A stretch of DNA of 64,000 nucleotides from JAVBRU01 sp031547595 (GTDB lineage: Bacteria; Bacillota; Clostridia; Christensenellales; Aristaeellaceae), in NCBI GenBank assembly GCA_031547595.1, contig JAVBRU010000017.1, positions 7,911-71,910 of the forward strand, written 5' to 3'. Under the pieces are notes generated by a model. The model was not told where the DNA came from. It saw nothing but the letters and a program-made list of their open reading frames with translations, and searched no databases. This document shows, one piece after another, positions 1 through 8,132 of this stretch (its first letter is position 1; each line of letters starts with the position of its first letter). A program made the translations under genes and the position numbers.

Positions 1-1
1 G

Positions 2-367
2 AAGGGCAACACCACCAACAGCAAGTCTGCCATGATCCGTGTGGAATTTGGCGATGCCTCTGTGCTGCTTTGCGCGGATATTACCGGTGAATCCCAGCAC
101 TTTTTTCTGGGAGAACTGGATCACGAGATTCTGAAGGCAGATATTGTGAAAGCGCCGCACCATGGTATCATTCAGTTTGTGGGCGATTTTTTGACTGTGG
201 TTGATCCAGCATTTATGTTTATTACCAATTTCAGCAACTCCGGGCAATCCACCGCGAAGCAGGCAAAAGCGCGGGACATCCCCTTCCTGTACTCGGGAGA
301 CGGCACCATATATCTGGAGACCGATGGAACCGATTGGTATATTTATCAAACATACAGACAATTTTGA
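2..367 (+). CDS. ComEC/Rec2-like metallo-beta-lactamase-fold protein, C-terminal part (5' end outside window)
   Basis: The reading frame is open from the window edge and ends at a TGA, so only the last 121 residues are visible. The fragment shows the pattern of the extracellular MBL-fold domain of ComEC-type proteins: NTTNSKS, then a VEFGDASVLLCADI strand pair (family form is usually ...GD.. rather than AD) and an ADIVKAPHHG segment with the paired histidines of the last metal-site region. Family knowledge: such domains are hydrolases, in ComEC attached to a competence channel, but stand-alone secreted versions exist. The upstream part, including the HxHxDH motif, is not in view, so catalytic competence and the parent architecture cannot be judged. 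Confidence 0.6.
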   Translation, partial: KGNTTNSKSAMIRVEFGDASVLLCADITGESQHFFLGELDHEILKADIVKAPHHGIIQFVGDFLTVVDPAFMFITNFSNSGQSTAKQAKARDIPFLYSGDGTIYLETDGTDWYIYQTYRQF

Positions 368-414
368 CCAAGCACATGTCGTTTTCGGCAAAAAATGCAG
401 TATAATTTCACGCA

Positions 415-443
415 TTGACAGCCCTTCTTGAGTATGATATGAT
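415..443 (+). promoter_or_regulatory. Probable sigma-A promoter of the feo operon
   Basis: TTGACA at 415-420 and TATGAT at 438-443 are separated by 17 bp, 43 bases before the feoA start. I do not see a clear Fur- or DtxR-type palindrome overlapping it. Confidence 0.6.
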
Positions 444-485
444 CAAGGAGTTAGTTGACACTTACTCTCGAAAGGGGTGCGTGAT

Positions 486-716
486 ATGAAGGCAACGCTG
501 GCGAACTTATCGCCCGGAGAATCGGGTATTGTATCTGTTGTGGGCGGCGAAGGGGCGTTACACCGCCATTTGCTCGATATGGGCTTGACCCCCAATACCC
601 GCGTTGAGGTCGTTAAATTGGCGCCGATGGGCGATCCGATGGAGATCCGGCTGCGTGGGTATTCGTTGACCTTGCGCAAGGAAGACGCGGCGCGGGTGCT
701 GCTGAAGGGGGAGTAG
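486..716 (+). CDS. feoA: FeoA, ferrous iron transport accessory protein
   Basis: A 76-residue SH3-like beta-barrel protein of the FeoA family. The conserved core is visible: an N-terminal LSPGESGIVSVVGGEG turn, a HRHLLDMGLTPNTRVEV helix-turn and a C-terminal SLTLRKEDAARVLL strand-helix. FeoA is cytoplasmic and is needed for FeoB-dependent Fe(II) uptake. The ATG at 486 is chosen because AAAGGGG lies 8-9 bases upstream; the in-frame GTG at 477 overlaps that ribosome binding site. It is the first gene of a tight operon, with feoB starting 3 bases after its stop. Confidence 0.93.
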   Translation: MKATLANLSPGESGIVSVVGGEGALHRHLLDMGLTPNTRVEVVKLAPMGDPMEIRLRGYSLTLRKEDAARVLLKGE

Positions 717-719
717 GGC

Positions 720-2804
720 ATGCGGTATGTATTTGCGTTGGCGGGCAACCAAAACAGCGGCAAAACCACGCTGTTCAACCGTCTGACAGGCTCCAATCAG
801 CATGTGGGCAACTGGCCGGGCGTTACGGTGGAGCAAAAAGTGGGCGTGCTGGCTCATCATCATCATGGCCATGCCATCCACATCGGGCCACCGCTGCTCA
901 AGCATAAAGAGCGCGAAGAAGAAAACACCGATGTAGACATTGTTGACCTGCCGGGCATCTATTCGCTGAGTCCCTATTCGATGGAAGAGGTGGTGTCGCG
1001 TGATTTTATTACGCTGCAAAAGCCCAATGTGGTGATCAACATCGTGGATGCCACCAACCTGGAGCGAAACTTATACCTCTCTTTGCAATTGGCAGAGCTT
1101 GAGACCCCCATGGTGATTGCCCTCAACATGATGGATGAGGTGCGGCAGAATGGGGATACCATTGATATCAAAATGCTTAGTGATGCGCTGGGCGTACCGG
1201 TAGTGCCCATCAGCGCCCGCAAAGGCGAGGGCCTGGACGAGCTGGTGCGCTGCGCTATGGATGCTGCGCAGAACCATGGCCTGCCGCAGCATCTGGACAT
1301 CTGCGAGGGCGAAACCCACGAAGCACTGCATGCCATCATTCATTTGATCGAAGAACGTGCGCGGGAAAAGAAACTTTCCCCGCGTTATGCGGGCACCAAA
1401 CTTCTGGAGGGCGATGATCTGGTAGAAAATATGATGGAGCTGAGCGAGAAAACCCAGCACATCATTGACGAAATCATTGCCAGCTTGGAAGCGAAAAAGG
1501 GCATGGAGCGTGCCGCTATCATGGCGGATGCGCGGTATGTGTTCCTTGAAAGCGTGGTGGGCAAGTGCGTTATCCACGGCGAGGGTGCGAACACCCAAAG
1601 CAAGACTGCACGCATTGACAAGGTGCTGATGCAGCGTGCGCTGGCGTTTCCGATCTTTATATTGGCCATGCTGCTGGTGTTTTATATCACCTTTGGCCCC
1701 TTGGGCAGCTGGATTGCGGACAGCTTCACGGCGCTGATTGAAAAGGGCATCGGCGTTGTGGATACACTGCTTGAAAATGCCGGAACGGCGGGCTGGGTGC
1801 GCGATTTGCTGGTGAACGGCGTGCTGACGGGCGTGGGCAGCGTGCTGGGCTTCCTACCCACCATCGTGCTGTTATTCCTGCTGCTCTCCATACTGGAGGA
1901 CAGCGGATACATGGCGCGCGCAGCGTTTCTAATGGATAAGCCCATGCGCAAAATCGGGCTCAACGGCCGCAGCTTTATCCCGCTGGTGATGGGCTTTGGC
2001 TGCACGGTGCCCGCCGTGATGGGTGCGCGCAGCATGAGCAGCCAGCGCGACAGGCGCTTCACCATCATGCTGATTCCTTTTATGAGCTGCGGCGCGAAGG
2101 TGCCGATCTATGCGCTGTTTGCCCGCGCATTTTTCCCCGATCATGGCATGCTGGTGATGTGCATCCTGTATTTCACGGGCATGCTGGTGGCGGTGATTCT
2201 GGGTTTGATTCTCAAGCGCACTGCCTTCCATGGCGATGCCGCGCCCTTTGTGATGGAGCTGCCCGCCTATCGTTTGCCAACGCCTACAAGCGTCCTTCGG
2301 CAGTTGTGGGATAAGGCCAAGGATTTTATCCAGCGCGCTTTCACCATCATTTTTGCCGCTACTGTGCTGGTATGGCTGCTACAGTCCTTCACATTCAGCT
2401 TCTCCAGCGCCAATTCGATTGAAGAAAGCATGCTGGGCGTGATTGCAGGCGCGATTGCCCCCGTCTTTGCGCCGCTGGGCTTTGGCAACATCGCGGCGTC
2501 CACTGCGATTTTGACCGGCGTGATGGCCAAGGAGAGTGTGGTATCCACTTTGGCGGTGCTGGCCGGGGTGGAATCCAGCAGCAACGCCATGCTGGCGGCA
2601 CTGCAGGGGGTGTTCCCAAGCACTGTCGCCGCGTGTTCCTTCCTGGTGTTTGTGCTGCTGTATATGCCGTGCGTGGCTGCGTATGCTGCCATGCGCCGGG
2701 AAATGCAGGGCAGGGGATTGGCCCTTGGCAGTGTGGCACTGCAAACAGGCATCGCCTGGCTGGTGGCATTTCTTACATATCAGGTAGGTTCGTTGATCTT
2801 CTAA
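720..2804 (+). CDS. feoB: FeoB, ferrous iron transport GTPase/permease
   Basis: 694 residues. The cytoplasmic G domain comes first: G1 GNQNSGKTT (about residues 9-17), G3 DLPGIYS, G4 as NMMDE and G5 SARKGEG. The membrane domain follows from about residue 305, with Gate-type segments such as GFLPTIVLLFLLLSILEDSG and GFGCTVPAVMGARS. The protein takes up Fe(II) across the inner membrane. Oddity: between switch I (VGNWPGVTVEQK) and the G3 motif there is a charged, histidine-rich insertion beginning LAHHHHGHAIHIG and continuing to EREEENTD, roughly 20 residues longer than in typical FeoB. It lies between feoA and a small Cys-rich membrane protein, the usual clostridial arrangement. Confidence 0.95.
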   Translation: MRYVFALAGNQNSGKTTLFNRLTGSNQHVGNWPGVTVEQKVGVLAHHHHGHAIHIGPPLLKHKEREEENTDVDIVDLPGIYSLSPYSMEEVVSRDFITLQKPNVVINIVDATNLERNLYLSLQLAELETPMVIALNMMDEVRQNGDTIDIKMLSDALGVPVVPISARKGEGLDELVRCAMDAAQNHGLPQHLDICEGETHEALHAIIHLIEERAREKKLSPRYAGTKLLEGDDLVENMMELSEKTQHIIDEIIASLEAKKGMERAAIMADARYVFLESVVGKCVIHGEGANTQSKTARIDKVLMQRALAFPIFILAMLLVFYITFGPLGSWIADSFTALIEKGIGVVDTLLENAGTAGWVRDLLVNGVLTGVGSVLGFLPTIVLLFLLLSILEDSGYMARAAFLMDKPMRKIGLNGRSFIPLVMGFGCTVPAVMGARSMSSQRDRRFTIMLIPFMSCGAKVPIYALFARAFFPDHGMLVMCILYFTGMLVAVILGLILKRTAFHGDAAPFVMELPAYRLPTPTSVLRQLWDKAKDFIQRAFTIIFAATVLVWLLQSFTFSFSSANSIEESMLGVIAGAIAPVFAPLGFGNIAASTAILTGVMAKESVVSTLAVLAGVESSSNAMLAALQGVFPSTVAACSFLVFVLLYMPCVAAYAAMRREMQGRGLALGSVALQTGIAWLVAFLTYQVGSLIF

Positions 2805-2819
2805 AAAGGAGCTTCTTTT

Positions 2820-2972
2820 ATGAATGTTGCAAGTATCCTGATTGGCGCCGCCGTGATTGCCTATGCGGCGTGGGTTTTGATCCGCCACATGCAGAACATG
2901 CGCAAGGGAAAATGCAGCGGCTGCCCTTATGCGGGAAGCTGCGGCAAGGATCATGATAACTGCAAAAAATAA
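2820..2972 (+). CDS. FeoB-associated small Cys-rich membrane protein
   Basis: A 50-residue protein. One N-terminal membrane segment (about residues 4-22, ILIGAAVIAYAAWVLI) is followed by a short basic stretch and a cysteine-rich tail with CSGCPYAGSC and a final cysteine. AAAAAGGAG lies just upstream of the ATG. This is the known small protein that follows feoB in many Clostridia; its role is thought to be in iron uptake, but the mechanism is not established. Confidence 0.85.
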   Translation: MNVASILIGAAVIAYAAWVLIRHMQNMRKGKCSGCPYAGSCGKDHDNCKK

Positions 2973-2977
2973 TTTGT

Positions 2978-3015
2978 GAAGGCCGGAGAAATCGCTTGAC
3001 ATTTTGCCGGCCTTC
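2978..3015. repeat. 9-bp inverted repeat between the feo operon and the metal-efflux operon
   Basis: GAAGGCCGG (2978-2986) and CCGGCCTTC (3007-3015) can form a 9-bp stem with a 20-base loop. It overlaps the -35 box of the next promoter and has no T tract, so it is at best a weak terminator for feo. Confidence 0.35.
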
Positions 3016-3024
3016 TCATATAAT
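2996..3024 (+). promoter_or_regulatory. Consensus sigma-A promoter of the metal-sensor/efflux operon
   Basis: TTGACA (2996-3001) and TATAAT (3019-3024) are separated by exactly 17 bp. The predicted transcription start lies inside the palindrome at 3028-3049. Confidence 0.85.
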
Positions 3025-3027
3025 AAA

Positions 3028-3049
3028 CATATGAGCAATTGCTCATATG
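3028..3049. promoter_or_regulatory. Perfect 22-bp palindromic operator, probably bound by the ArsR-type sensor
   Basis: The core ATGAGCAATTGCTCAT (3031-3046) is a perfect palindrome extended by CAT/ATG on both sides to 22 bp. It begins 3 bases after the -10 box. ArsR/SmtB/CadC repressors typically bind 12-2-12 type palindromes overlapping their own promoter, so autoregulation and metal-induced release are expected. Confidence 0.8.
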
Positions 3050-3064
3050 AAAGGATATCGATTT

Positions 3065-3421
3065 ATGGATGAAAAAACACCGCACTGCGCGGAAGGCCAC
3101 GTGCACGAGCCGATCGTGGAAACGGTGAACGCCAGCATGCCGGATGAGGAAATCCTCTGCGACTTGGCAGAACTGTACAAAATGTTTGGGGACAGCACAC
3201 GCATCAAGATTCTATACGTGCTGTTTGAGGCAGAGCTGTGTGTGTGCGATATCGCGGAGCTTTTGAACATGACCCAATCCGCCATATCGCATCAGCTGCG
3301 GGTGCTCAAGCAGGCCAAGCTGGTCAAGTTCCGCCGCGATGGCAAAACGGTGTTTTATTCTCTGGCGGACGACCATGTGCGCACCATCATCAACATGGGC
3401 CTGGAGCATCTCTGCGAATAA
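3065..3421 (+). CDS. ArsR/SmtB-family metal-responsive repressor
   Basis: 118 residues from the ATG at 3065, chosen because AAAGGA sits 9 bases upstream; an in-frame ATG at 3047 lies inside the operator palindrome. The winged helix-turn-helix is clear: LYKMFGDSTRIKILYVLF, then LCVCDIAELLNMTQSAISHQLRVLKQA and a VFYSLADDHV wing. The ELCVCD motif in helix alpha3 is the classical metal-binding cysteine pair of ArsR/CadC proteins, and the N-terminus adds Cys and His (HCAEGHVH) as in CadC-like sensors. It is expected to repress the operon until Zn, Cd or Pb binds. The efflux ATPase follows 33 bases downstream. Confidence 0.9.
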   Translation: MDEKTPHCAEGHVHEPIVETVNASMPDEEILCDLAELYKMFGDSTRIKILYVLFEAELCVCDIAELLNMTQSAISHQLRVLKQAKLVKFRRDGKTVFYSLADDHVRTIINMGLEHLCE

Positions 3422-3454
3422 TGAAAATATAGAATCTAGGGAGGTTTATTTGCC

Positions 3455-5398
3455 ATGTCTTGCAATTGCACGAATCACGAACATGAAGAGAACGAGCGGG
3501 AGGAGCGGAACGGGCACGGCTGCAGCTGCGGCGGCCACGAGCATTCCCATGGCGGCTCCGCGGACGACCGGAAGCTGATGCTTGGGCGCATTATTATCAG
3601 CATATTGATTTTTGTTCTGGCACTCATTCTGGATTTGGATGGCCTGGGGCGGTTCTTCATCTTTTTAGCCGCGTATCTTCTGATTGGCTATGATGTGCTG
3701 TATGGCGCGTTTCGAAACATCCTGCATGGCCATATATTCGATGAGAACTTCTTGATGACGGTAGCGACCATCGGCGCGTTTGCGCTGGGGGATTATCCCG
3801 AGGCTGTGGCTGTGATGCTGCTGTTCCAGCTGGGCGAGCTTTTTCAGGATTATGCGGTGGATAAAAGCCGTGATTCTATTGCTGCGCTGATGGACATTCG
3901 CCCCGACCATGTGAACCTCGAAAGAGACGGCATGCTGTTTCGCATGAAACCAGAGGAAGCCAACGTGGAAGACATCATGGTTGTTAAAGCAGGCGAGAAG
4001 GTGCCCTTGGACGGCGAGATCATTGAAGGGACTTCCGCGCTGAACACGGTGGCGCTGACGGGCGAAAGCGCGCCCCGTGATGTGCAGGCCGGTGATGTCA
4101 TCCTCAGCGGATGCGTCAATTTGAGCGGCATGCTGCGGGTACGCATCACCCGCCCCTACGGCGAGTCCACCGTAGCCAAGATTCTGGAGCTTGTGGAGCA
4201 TGCAGGTGAAAATAAGTCCCGCGCCGACCATTTTATCACCCGCTTTGCCAAGGTATACACGCCCTGTGTTGTGATTGCTGCGACGCTGCTGGCAGTATTG
4301 CCGCCCTTGATCTTTGGCGGAGGCTGGAGCGATTGGATCACCCGCGCGCTCACCTTCCTTGTGATTTCCTGCCCCTGTGCGCTGGTGATTTCAGTGCCGC
4401 TCACATTCTTCAGCGGCATTGGCAGCGCGTCCAGGCACGGCATTCTGGTGAAGGGCGCAAACTACCTTGAAGCGCTGGCGCAAAGCGAGATTGTGGTATT
4501 TGACAAAACGGGCACCCTTACAGAAGGGACCTTTCGCGTAACGAAAATCCACGCAGTAGATATGCCGCAGGCCGAACTCATTCATCTGGCCGCTGTGGCA
4601 GAAAGCTTTAGCGACCATCCCATCGCCCAGTCTTTGCGGGCGGCAGATACCTCTGCCACAGGTAATGAGCAGCCAGAGCAGGTGGAAGAAACCGCAGGGC
4701 ATGGCGTGCGCTGCGTGCTGAACGGCAAACAGATTGCCGTTGGCAACGAAAAGATGATGTCGCTTGCCCACGTCAAGCCACTTGCCGCCCCAGCAGACGG
4801 CACTGCCGTCCACATTGCAGTAAACGGCCAATATGCCGGCTATATCCTGATTGCCGATACCATCAAGGCAGACAGCGCCCACACCATTGTGCAGCTGAAA
4901 GAACAAGGTGTGAAAAAAACAGTGCTATTATCGGGCGACCGCCGTGCCATTGCGGAGCAGGTTGGCCACGAGCTGCATCTGGACGAAGTGCATGCAGAGC
5001 TGCTGCCCGGCGACAAGGTGGCTCAGGTAGAGAAGCTTTTGCAGCATCGCAGTAAAAAAGGCAAGCTGGTGTTTGTGGGCGATGGTATCAACGATGCGCC
5101 CGTGCTGGCGCTGGCAGATGTGGGCGTGGCGATGGGCGGCCTCGGCTCAGATGCCGCCATAGAAGCCGCCGATGTGGTGCTGATGGATGATAAGCCCAGC
5201 AAGCTCAATCAGGCCATTGCCATTGCGCGCAAGACACTGCGCATTGTGCGCCAGAACATTATTTTTGCACTGGGAGTGAAAGCGCTGGTGCTGGTCTTGG
5301 GTGCGCTGGGGCTGGCGTCTATGTGGATTGCGGTATTTGCGGATGTGGGCGTGGCATTCCTGGCGATACTAAACGCCATGCGCGCTATGCGTGCATAA
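3455..5398 (+). CDS. Zn/Cd/Pb-exporting P1B-type ATPase (CadA/ZntA type)
   Basis: 647 residues. The N-terminus carries a short Cys/His-rich stretch (CNC, GCSCGG, HEHSHGG) instead of a full HMA domain. The P1B hallmarks follow: actuator TGES, the membrane SCPCALVISVP motif, phosphorylation site DKTGTLTEG, and hinge GDGINDAPVLALADVG. The last membrane segments contain VKALVL and FADVGVA, matching the Lys and Asp that mark the Zn/Cd/Pb subgroup. It pumps the metal out of the cytoplasm and is cotranscribed with the sensor. Its 3' end overlaps the convergent phosphatase gene by 14 bases. Confidence 0.93.
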   Translation: MSCNCTNHEHEENEREERNGHGCSCGGHEHSHGGSADDRKLMLGRIIISILIFVLALILDLDGLGRFFIFLAAYLLIGYDVLYGAFRNILHGHIFDENFLMTVATIGAFALGDYPEAVAVMLLFQLGELFQDYAVDKSRDSIAALMDIRPDHVNLERDGMLFRMKPEEANVEDIMVVKAGEKVPLDGEIIEGTSALNTVALTGESAPRDVQAGDVILSGCVNLSGMLRVRITRPYGESTVAKILELVEHAGENKSRADHFITRFAKVYTPCVVIAATLLAVLPPLIFGGGWSDWITRALTFLVISCPCALVISVPLTFFSGIGSASRHGILVKGANYLEALAQSEIVVFDKTGTLTEGTFRVTKIHAVDMPQAELIHLAAVAESFSDHPIAQSLRAADTSATGNEQPEQVEETAGHGVRCVLNGKQIAVGNEKMMSLAHVKPLAAPADGTAVHIAVNGQYAGYILIADTIKADSAHTIVQLKEQGVKKTVLLSGDRRAIAEQVGHELHLDEVHAELLPGDKVAQVEKLLQHRSKKGKLVFVGDGINDAPVLALADVGVAMGGLGSDAAIEAADVVLMDDKPSKLNQAIAIARKTLRIVRQNIIFALGVKALVLVLGALGLASMWIAVFADVGVAFLAILNAMRAMRA

Positions 5399-5918
5399 CA
5401 TATTTGCGGTGTAGCCAATGTGCGGCATCCAGTAAGTCATTTGCGGTGTATTCAGTGGTGTATGGTTGCCATAACGCCCGCTCTGGCCCCAGGCTGTCCT
5501 CACCATGGCCTGTGCGCACCAGAATGAGCCGCATGCCCATTTGCCCACCCGCCAACATATCGCTCCAGCGGTCGCCAATCATGTAGCATTGCGCAAGGTC
5601 CAGGCCATGCTTATCACGTGCCTGCCGGATGAGCCCTGTGCGCGGCTTGCGGCAGGCACAGTCGTCCTTGGTGTCATGGGGGCAGATGAACCAGTCATCA
5701 GCGCCAATGGCCCTAAACTCTGCGGCAAAATCGTAGCCGCCATCCAGGCCCCGGGCGATGCAGGATTGATTGGTGACGATATAGAGTGGGAAGCCCGCGC
5801 TGTGCAGCATCGAAAACGCCTGCTCCGTGCCGGGGTAGGAGAAGTAATCCTGGGGGCGCTTCATATAATAATCACCCCCCATGGTGCCGTCCCGGTCAAT
5901 CAACAGCGCGGGTTTCAT
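5385..5918 (-). CDS. HAD-family (GmhB-like, class IIIA) phosphatase
   Basis: 177 residues. HAD motifs: LLIDRDGT (nucleophile and acid/base Asp), VTNQS, Lys in RKPRTGL and the C-terminal MIGDRWSDM. A zinc loop CPHDTKDDCACRKP is typical of the D,D-heptose 1,7-bisphosphate phosphatase (GmhB) and histidinol-phosphate phosphatase branch. The strict substrate is not readable. As the last gene of a sugar-catabolic operon (20 bases after the GatZ-like gene) it more probably acts on a sugar phosphate of that pathway than in lipopolysaccharide synthesis, since no other heptose gene is present. AAAGGAG precedes the ATG. Confidence 0.75.
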   Translation of the reverse strand: MKPALLIDRDGTMGGDYYMKRPQDYFSYPGTEQAFSMLHSAGFPLYIVTNQSCIARGLDGGYDFAAEFRAIGADDWFICPHDTKDDCACRKPRTGLIRQARDKHGLDLAQCYMIGDRWSDMLAGGQMGMRLILVRTGHGEDSLGPERALWQPYTTEYTANDLLDAAHWLHRKYVMHA

Positions 5919-5938
5919 GTGCTTTTCTCCTTTATGTA

Positions 5939-7198
5939 CTATTCAGTATAGCTGCGCAGCTTGCTTGTCAGCCCGCGTAGGTGATAGGCCGTCACGTATT
6001 TGCCAATGCTGGCCTTGATTTTGTCCAGCACATACTGCCGGGCGGGCACATCTGCGCTTTCCAGATTATCCAAGAGCGCCTGGATTTCACAGGCGACAGC
6101 GGGCTCCTCAAAGGTGTAATGCCCGCTGATGTCCCGGATTTGGGCGCAAAGCGCGGCATCGGCCATGGCCTGCTGCTGGGTATACTGCGCGATGTCGCCC
6201 ACCATCCACTTACGCCAGCGGCCGGTGCCGATAGCGGCGCTGGCCATGACGCGGGGCAGGTCACCCATTTTTGCGAGTATACCCTCGTCGTACAGCCTTT
6301 TTTCCAATTGCGCCAGCGTCAGGTAGGCTTGGGTTTCTACCACACCAAACTCCGGTGCGACGTTGGAAGAGCCTACCCCTAAGGCGGGGTGCATCAGCAG
6401 CGTTTCATCGGGCAGATAGTCGCTGTTATGCTCTTTCAGCTCCATGCCGTTTTCGCTTGCAATGCGCGACAGGCGGCGGGCGTTGTCCACGGAGTAAGTC
6501 CCGATGTTCTCGGTCAGGCGGGTCAAGGTGCCCGTTTGCCCCACGATGAAATTCGGCGTGGGCAAGCCCTTTTCCTTTAGCATCAGACAAAGCACATCAA
6601 TGAACTGCTGAAATTCCTTTTCACCTGTCAGGCCGCCGTTGGTTTCCTCGGTGCCCACTTCATAGCCAATGGGCGGCAGGCCCTTTGCATGAATATACGC
6701 TTCTACCTGGGCGATGAGATCCACCGTGCGGCGCAGCACCACATCCATGGGCAAAGTGCCGCTGATATGGGGGTCTTTTGTAGGGTCGATATGCAGCAGG
6801 TCAAACCCTGCGTCCACATCGGCCAGATAGGAGGTTAAGCCAATGGACATGGCCTGCGCTTCCGGCAGGGCCGCTTTCCGTTCTTCATCCCGCTGCCAGG
6901 GGCCGCCATGGTCGCGGCAGATATAATATTGGCCGGTGTACCCCAAGGCCTGCGCAGTGCTTTGAATCGCCCGGACAAATGCCTGTTGATCCCAGCCTGA
7001 TACATAGCCGCCTCCCAGGGACTTTAGATCCACCTGATTGCGGCTGGCAATAAAGAAAATGGGGAAGTCCTGCTCTTGGCTCAGCTCCAGCGCCGCCCGC
7101 AAAAGGGTAGGGGACATGGGGCCAATGCCAAGCAGCGTGCAAAAACTGTCTTTTTGGCGTACCTCGCGCAGCGCACTTAGCATTTGATGAATATTCAT
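5939..7198 (-). CDS. GatZ/KbaZ-like class II tagatose-bisphosphate aldolase subunit
   Basis: 419 residues, the usual length of GatZ/KbaZ. Family landmarks visible are the N-terminal GIGPMSPTLLRAALELSQ, DLLHIDPTKDPH, PIGYEVGTEETNGGLTG and KEHNSDYLPDETL segments. GatZ/KbaZ assist or stabilise the catalytic class II aldolase subunit; some relatives have been described as ketose-bisphosphate aldolase or kinase components. No GatY/KbaY catalytic partner lies in the window, so it either pairs with a subunit elsewhere or acts by itself. It sits between the ROK kinase and the HAD phosphatase. AAAGGAG lies 8 bases before the start. Confidence 0.8.
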   Translation of the reverse strand: MNIHQMLSALREVRQKDSFCTLLGIGPMSPTLLRAALELSQEQDFPIFFIASRNQVDLKSLGGGYVSGWDQQAFVRAIQSTAQALGYTGQYYICRDHGGPWQRDEERKAALPEAQAMSIGLTSYLADVDAGFDLLHIDPTKDPHISGTLPMDVVLRRTVDLIAQVEAYIHAKGLPPIGYEVGTEETNGGLTGEKEFQQFIDVLCLMLKEKGLPTPNFIVGQTGTLTRLTENIGTYSVDNARRLSRIASENGMELKEHNSDYLPDETLLMHPALGVGSSNVAPEFGVVETQAYLTLAQLEKRLYDEGILAKMGDLPRVMASAAIGTGRWRKWMVGDIAQYTQQQAMADAALCAQIRDISGHYTFEEPAVACEIQALLDNLESADVPARQYVLDKIKASIGKYVTAYHLRGLTSKLRSYTE

Positions 7199-7213
7199 GA
7201 AGGTAGCTCCTTT

Positions 7214-8128
7214 CTAATTTGTTTTCTCTAAGTTCATGGCCAGCAGGCCAGCACCGATCAGGCCGGAATCGGGCTGCAGCTGAGCTGTTCTCAACCAATG
7301 CCCGGATGCTTTGGCCCAATAGCTGGAAGCTTGGGCGGCCTGAAGCAGCGTAGGGCGCATGATGTCCAGTGCCTTCGAAACCGAACCGCCCATGACGATG
7401 CATTCGGGGTCTATCAACTGTTGCAGGGCGGCAATGGCGCGTCCGAGGTAGCTGCCTGCCAGTTCGAATATGGCGCGGCATAGGGTATCTCCGCTTCGGG
7501 CGCGTTCGGCGGCTTCCCGTGCAGCGACCGGGAAGCCCAGTGCCTGGCTGGCCGCTTTTGCGATGGCGGTGCCGGAGGCATAGGCTTCCAGGCACCCCCT
7601 GCGCCCGCAGGCACAGGCGTGGCCGTTTTCCACCATATTCAGGTGCCCCAATTCCCCTGCACCCTCGTGATGCCCCGAGAGTATATGGCCCTGATGCACA
7701 ATGCCGCAGCCAATGCCTGTGGATACGGTGATGTAGACCATTTCTGTACATCCACGCCCGGCACCCTGGTGCCACTCGCTATAAGCGGCGGCGTTGGCGT
7801 CATTTTCAAGCAGTACAGGCAAGCCATAACGCCGGGTGATCAGTGCGGAAAGCGGAAGGTTCTCCCACCCCATCAAGGGCGCCTTGAGAACGATACCCTG
7901 TGAAGGGGAAAGGGGCCCGGGGCAGGCGAGGCCAATGGCTTTTGCAGCGGGGCAGGCCGCGCGCAGAGCGTCCAGTAAATAATAGATTCTGTGCAGCACC
8001 GCCTCAGGCCCCTCCTTGGCCAGGGTGGCCATTTCCCGGCGGCAGGTGAGTGTATGCCCATCAAAGGCCGCTGCGGAAAGCTTGGTGCCGCCAATGTCCA
8101 GAACAAGCACACCCATGGCGCATTTCAC
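7214..8128 (-). CDS. ROK-family sugar kinase
   Basis: 304 residues. ATP-binding DIGGTKLSAAAF is at the N-terminus, ENDANAAAYSEW carries the catalytic Asp, and GHACACGRRGCLEAYASG is the ROK zinc/signature region. There is no N-terminal helix-turn-helix, so this is an enzyme rather than a NagC-type repressor. The substrate is unknown; glucose, mannose, fructose, allose and N-acetyl sugars are all used within the family. The start is ambiguous: the listed ATG is 4 bases from GGGG, and a second in-frame ATG at 8116 has an 11-base spacing. It starts 4 bases after the stop of the isomerase gene. Confidence 0.85.
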   Translation of the reverse strand: MKCAMGVLVLDIGGTKLSAAAFDGHTLTCRREMATLAKEGPEAVLHRIYYLLDALRAACPAAKAIGLACPGPLSPSQGIVLKAPLMGWENLPLSALITRRYGLPVLLENDANAAAYSEWHQGAGRGCTEMVYITVSTGIGCGIVHQGHILSGHHEGAGELGHLNMVENGHACACGRRGCLEAYASGTAIAKAASQALGFPVAAREAAERARSGDTLCRAIFELAGSYLGRAIAALQQLIDPECIVMGGSVSKALDIMRPTLLQAAQASSYWAKASGHWLRTAQLQPDSGLIGAGLLAMNLEKTN

Positions 8129-8132
8129 CCCT

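Noticed and set aside
2978..3015. Inverted repeat read as a full feo terminator
   Set aside because: The loop is 20 bases, there is no T tract and the stem overlaps the -35 of the next promoter.
5385..5918. GmhB-like phosphatase taken as evidence for lipopolysaccharide heptose synthesis
   Set aside because: No other heptose pathway gene is present, and the operon context is sugar catabolism; the HAD class is too broad for this reading.
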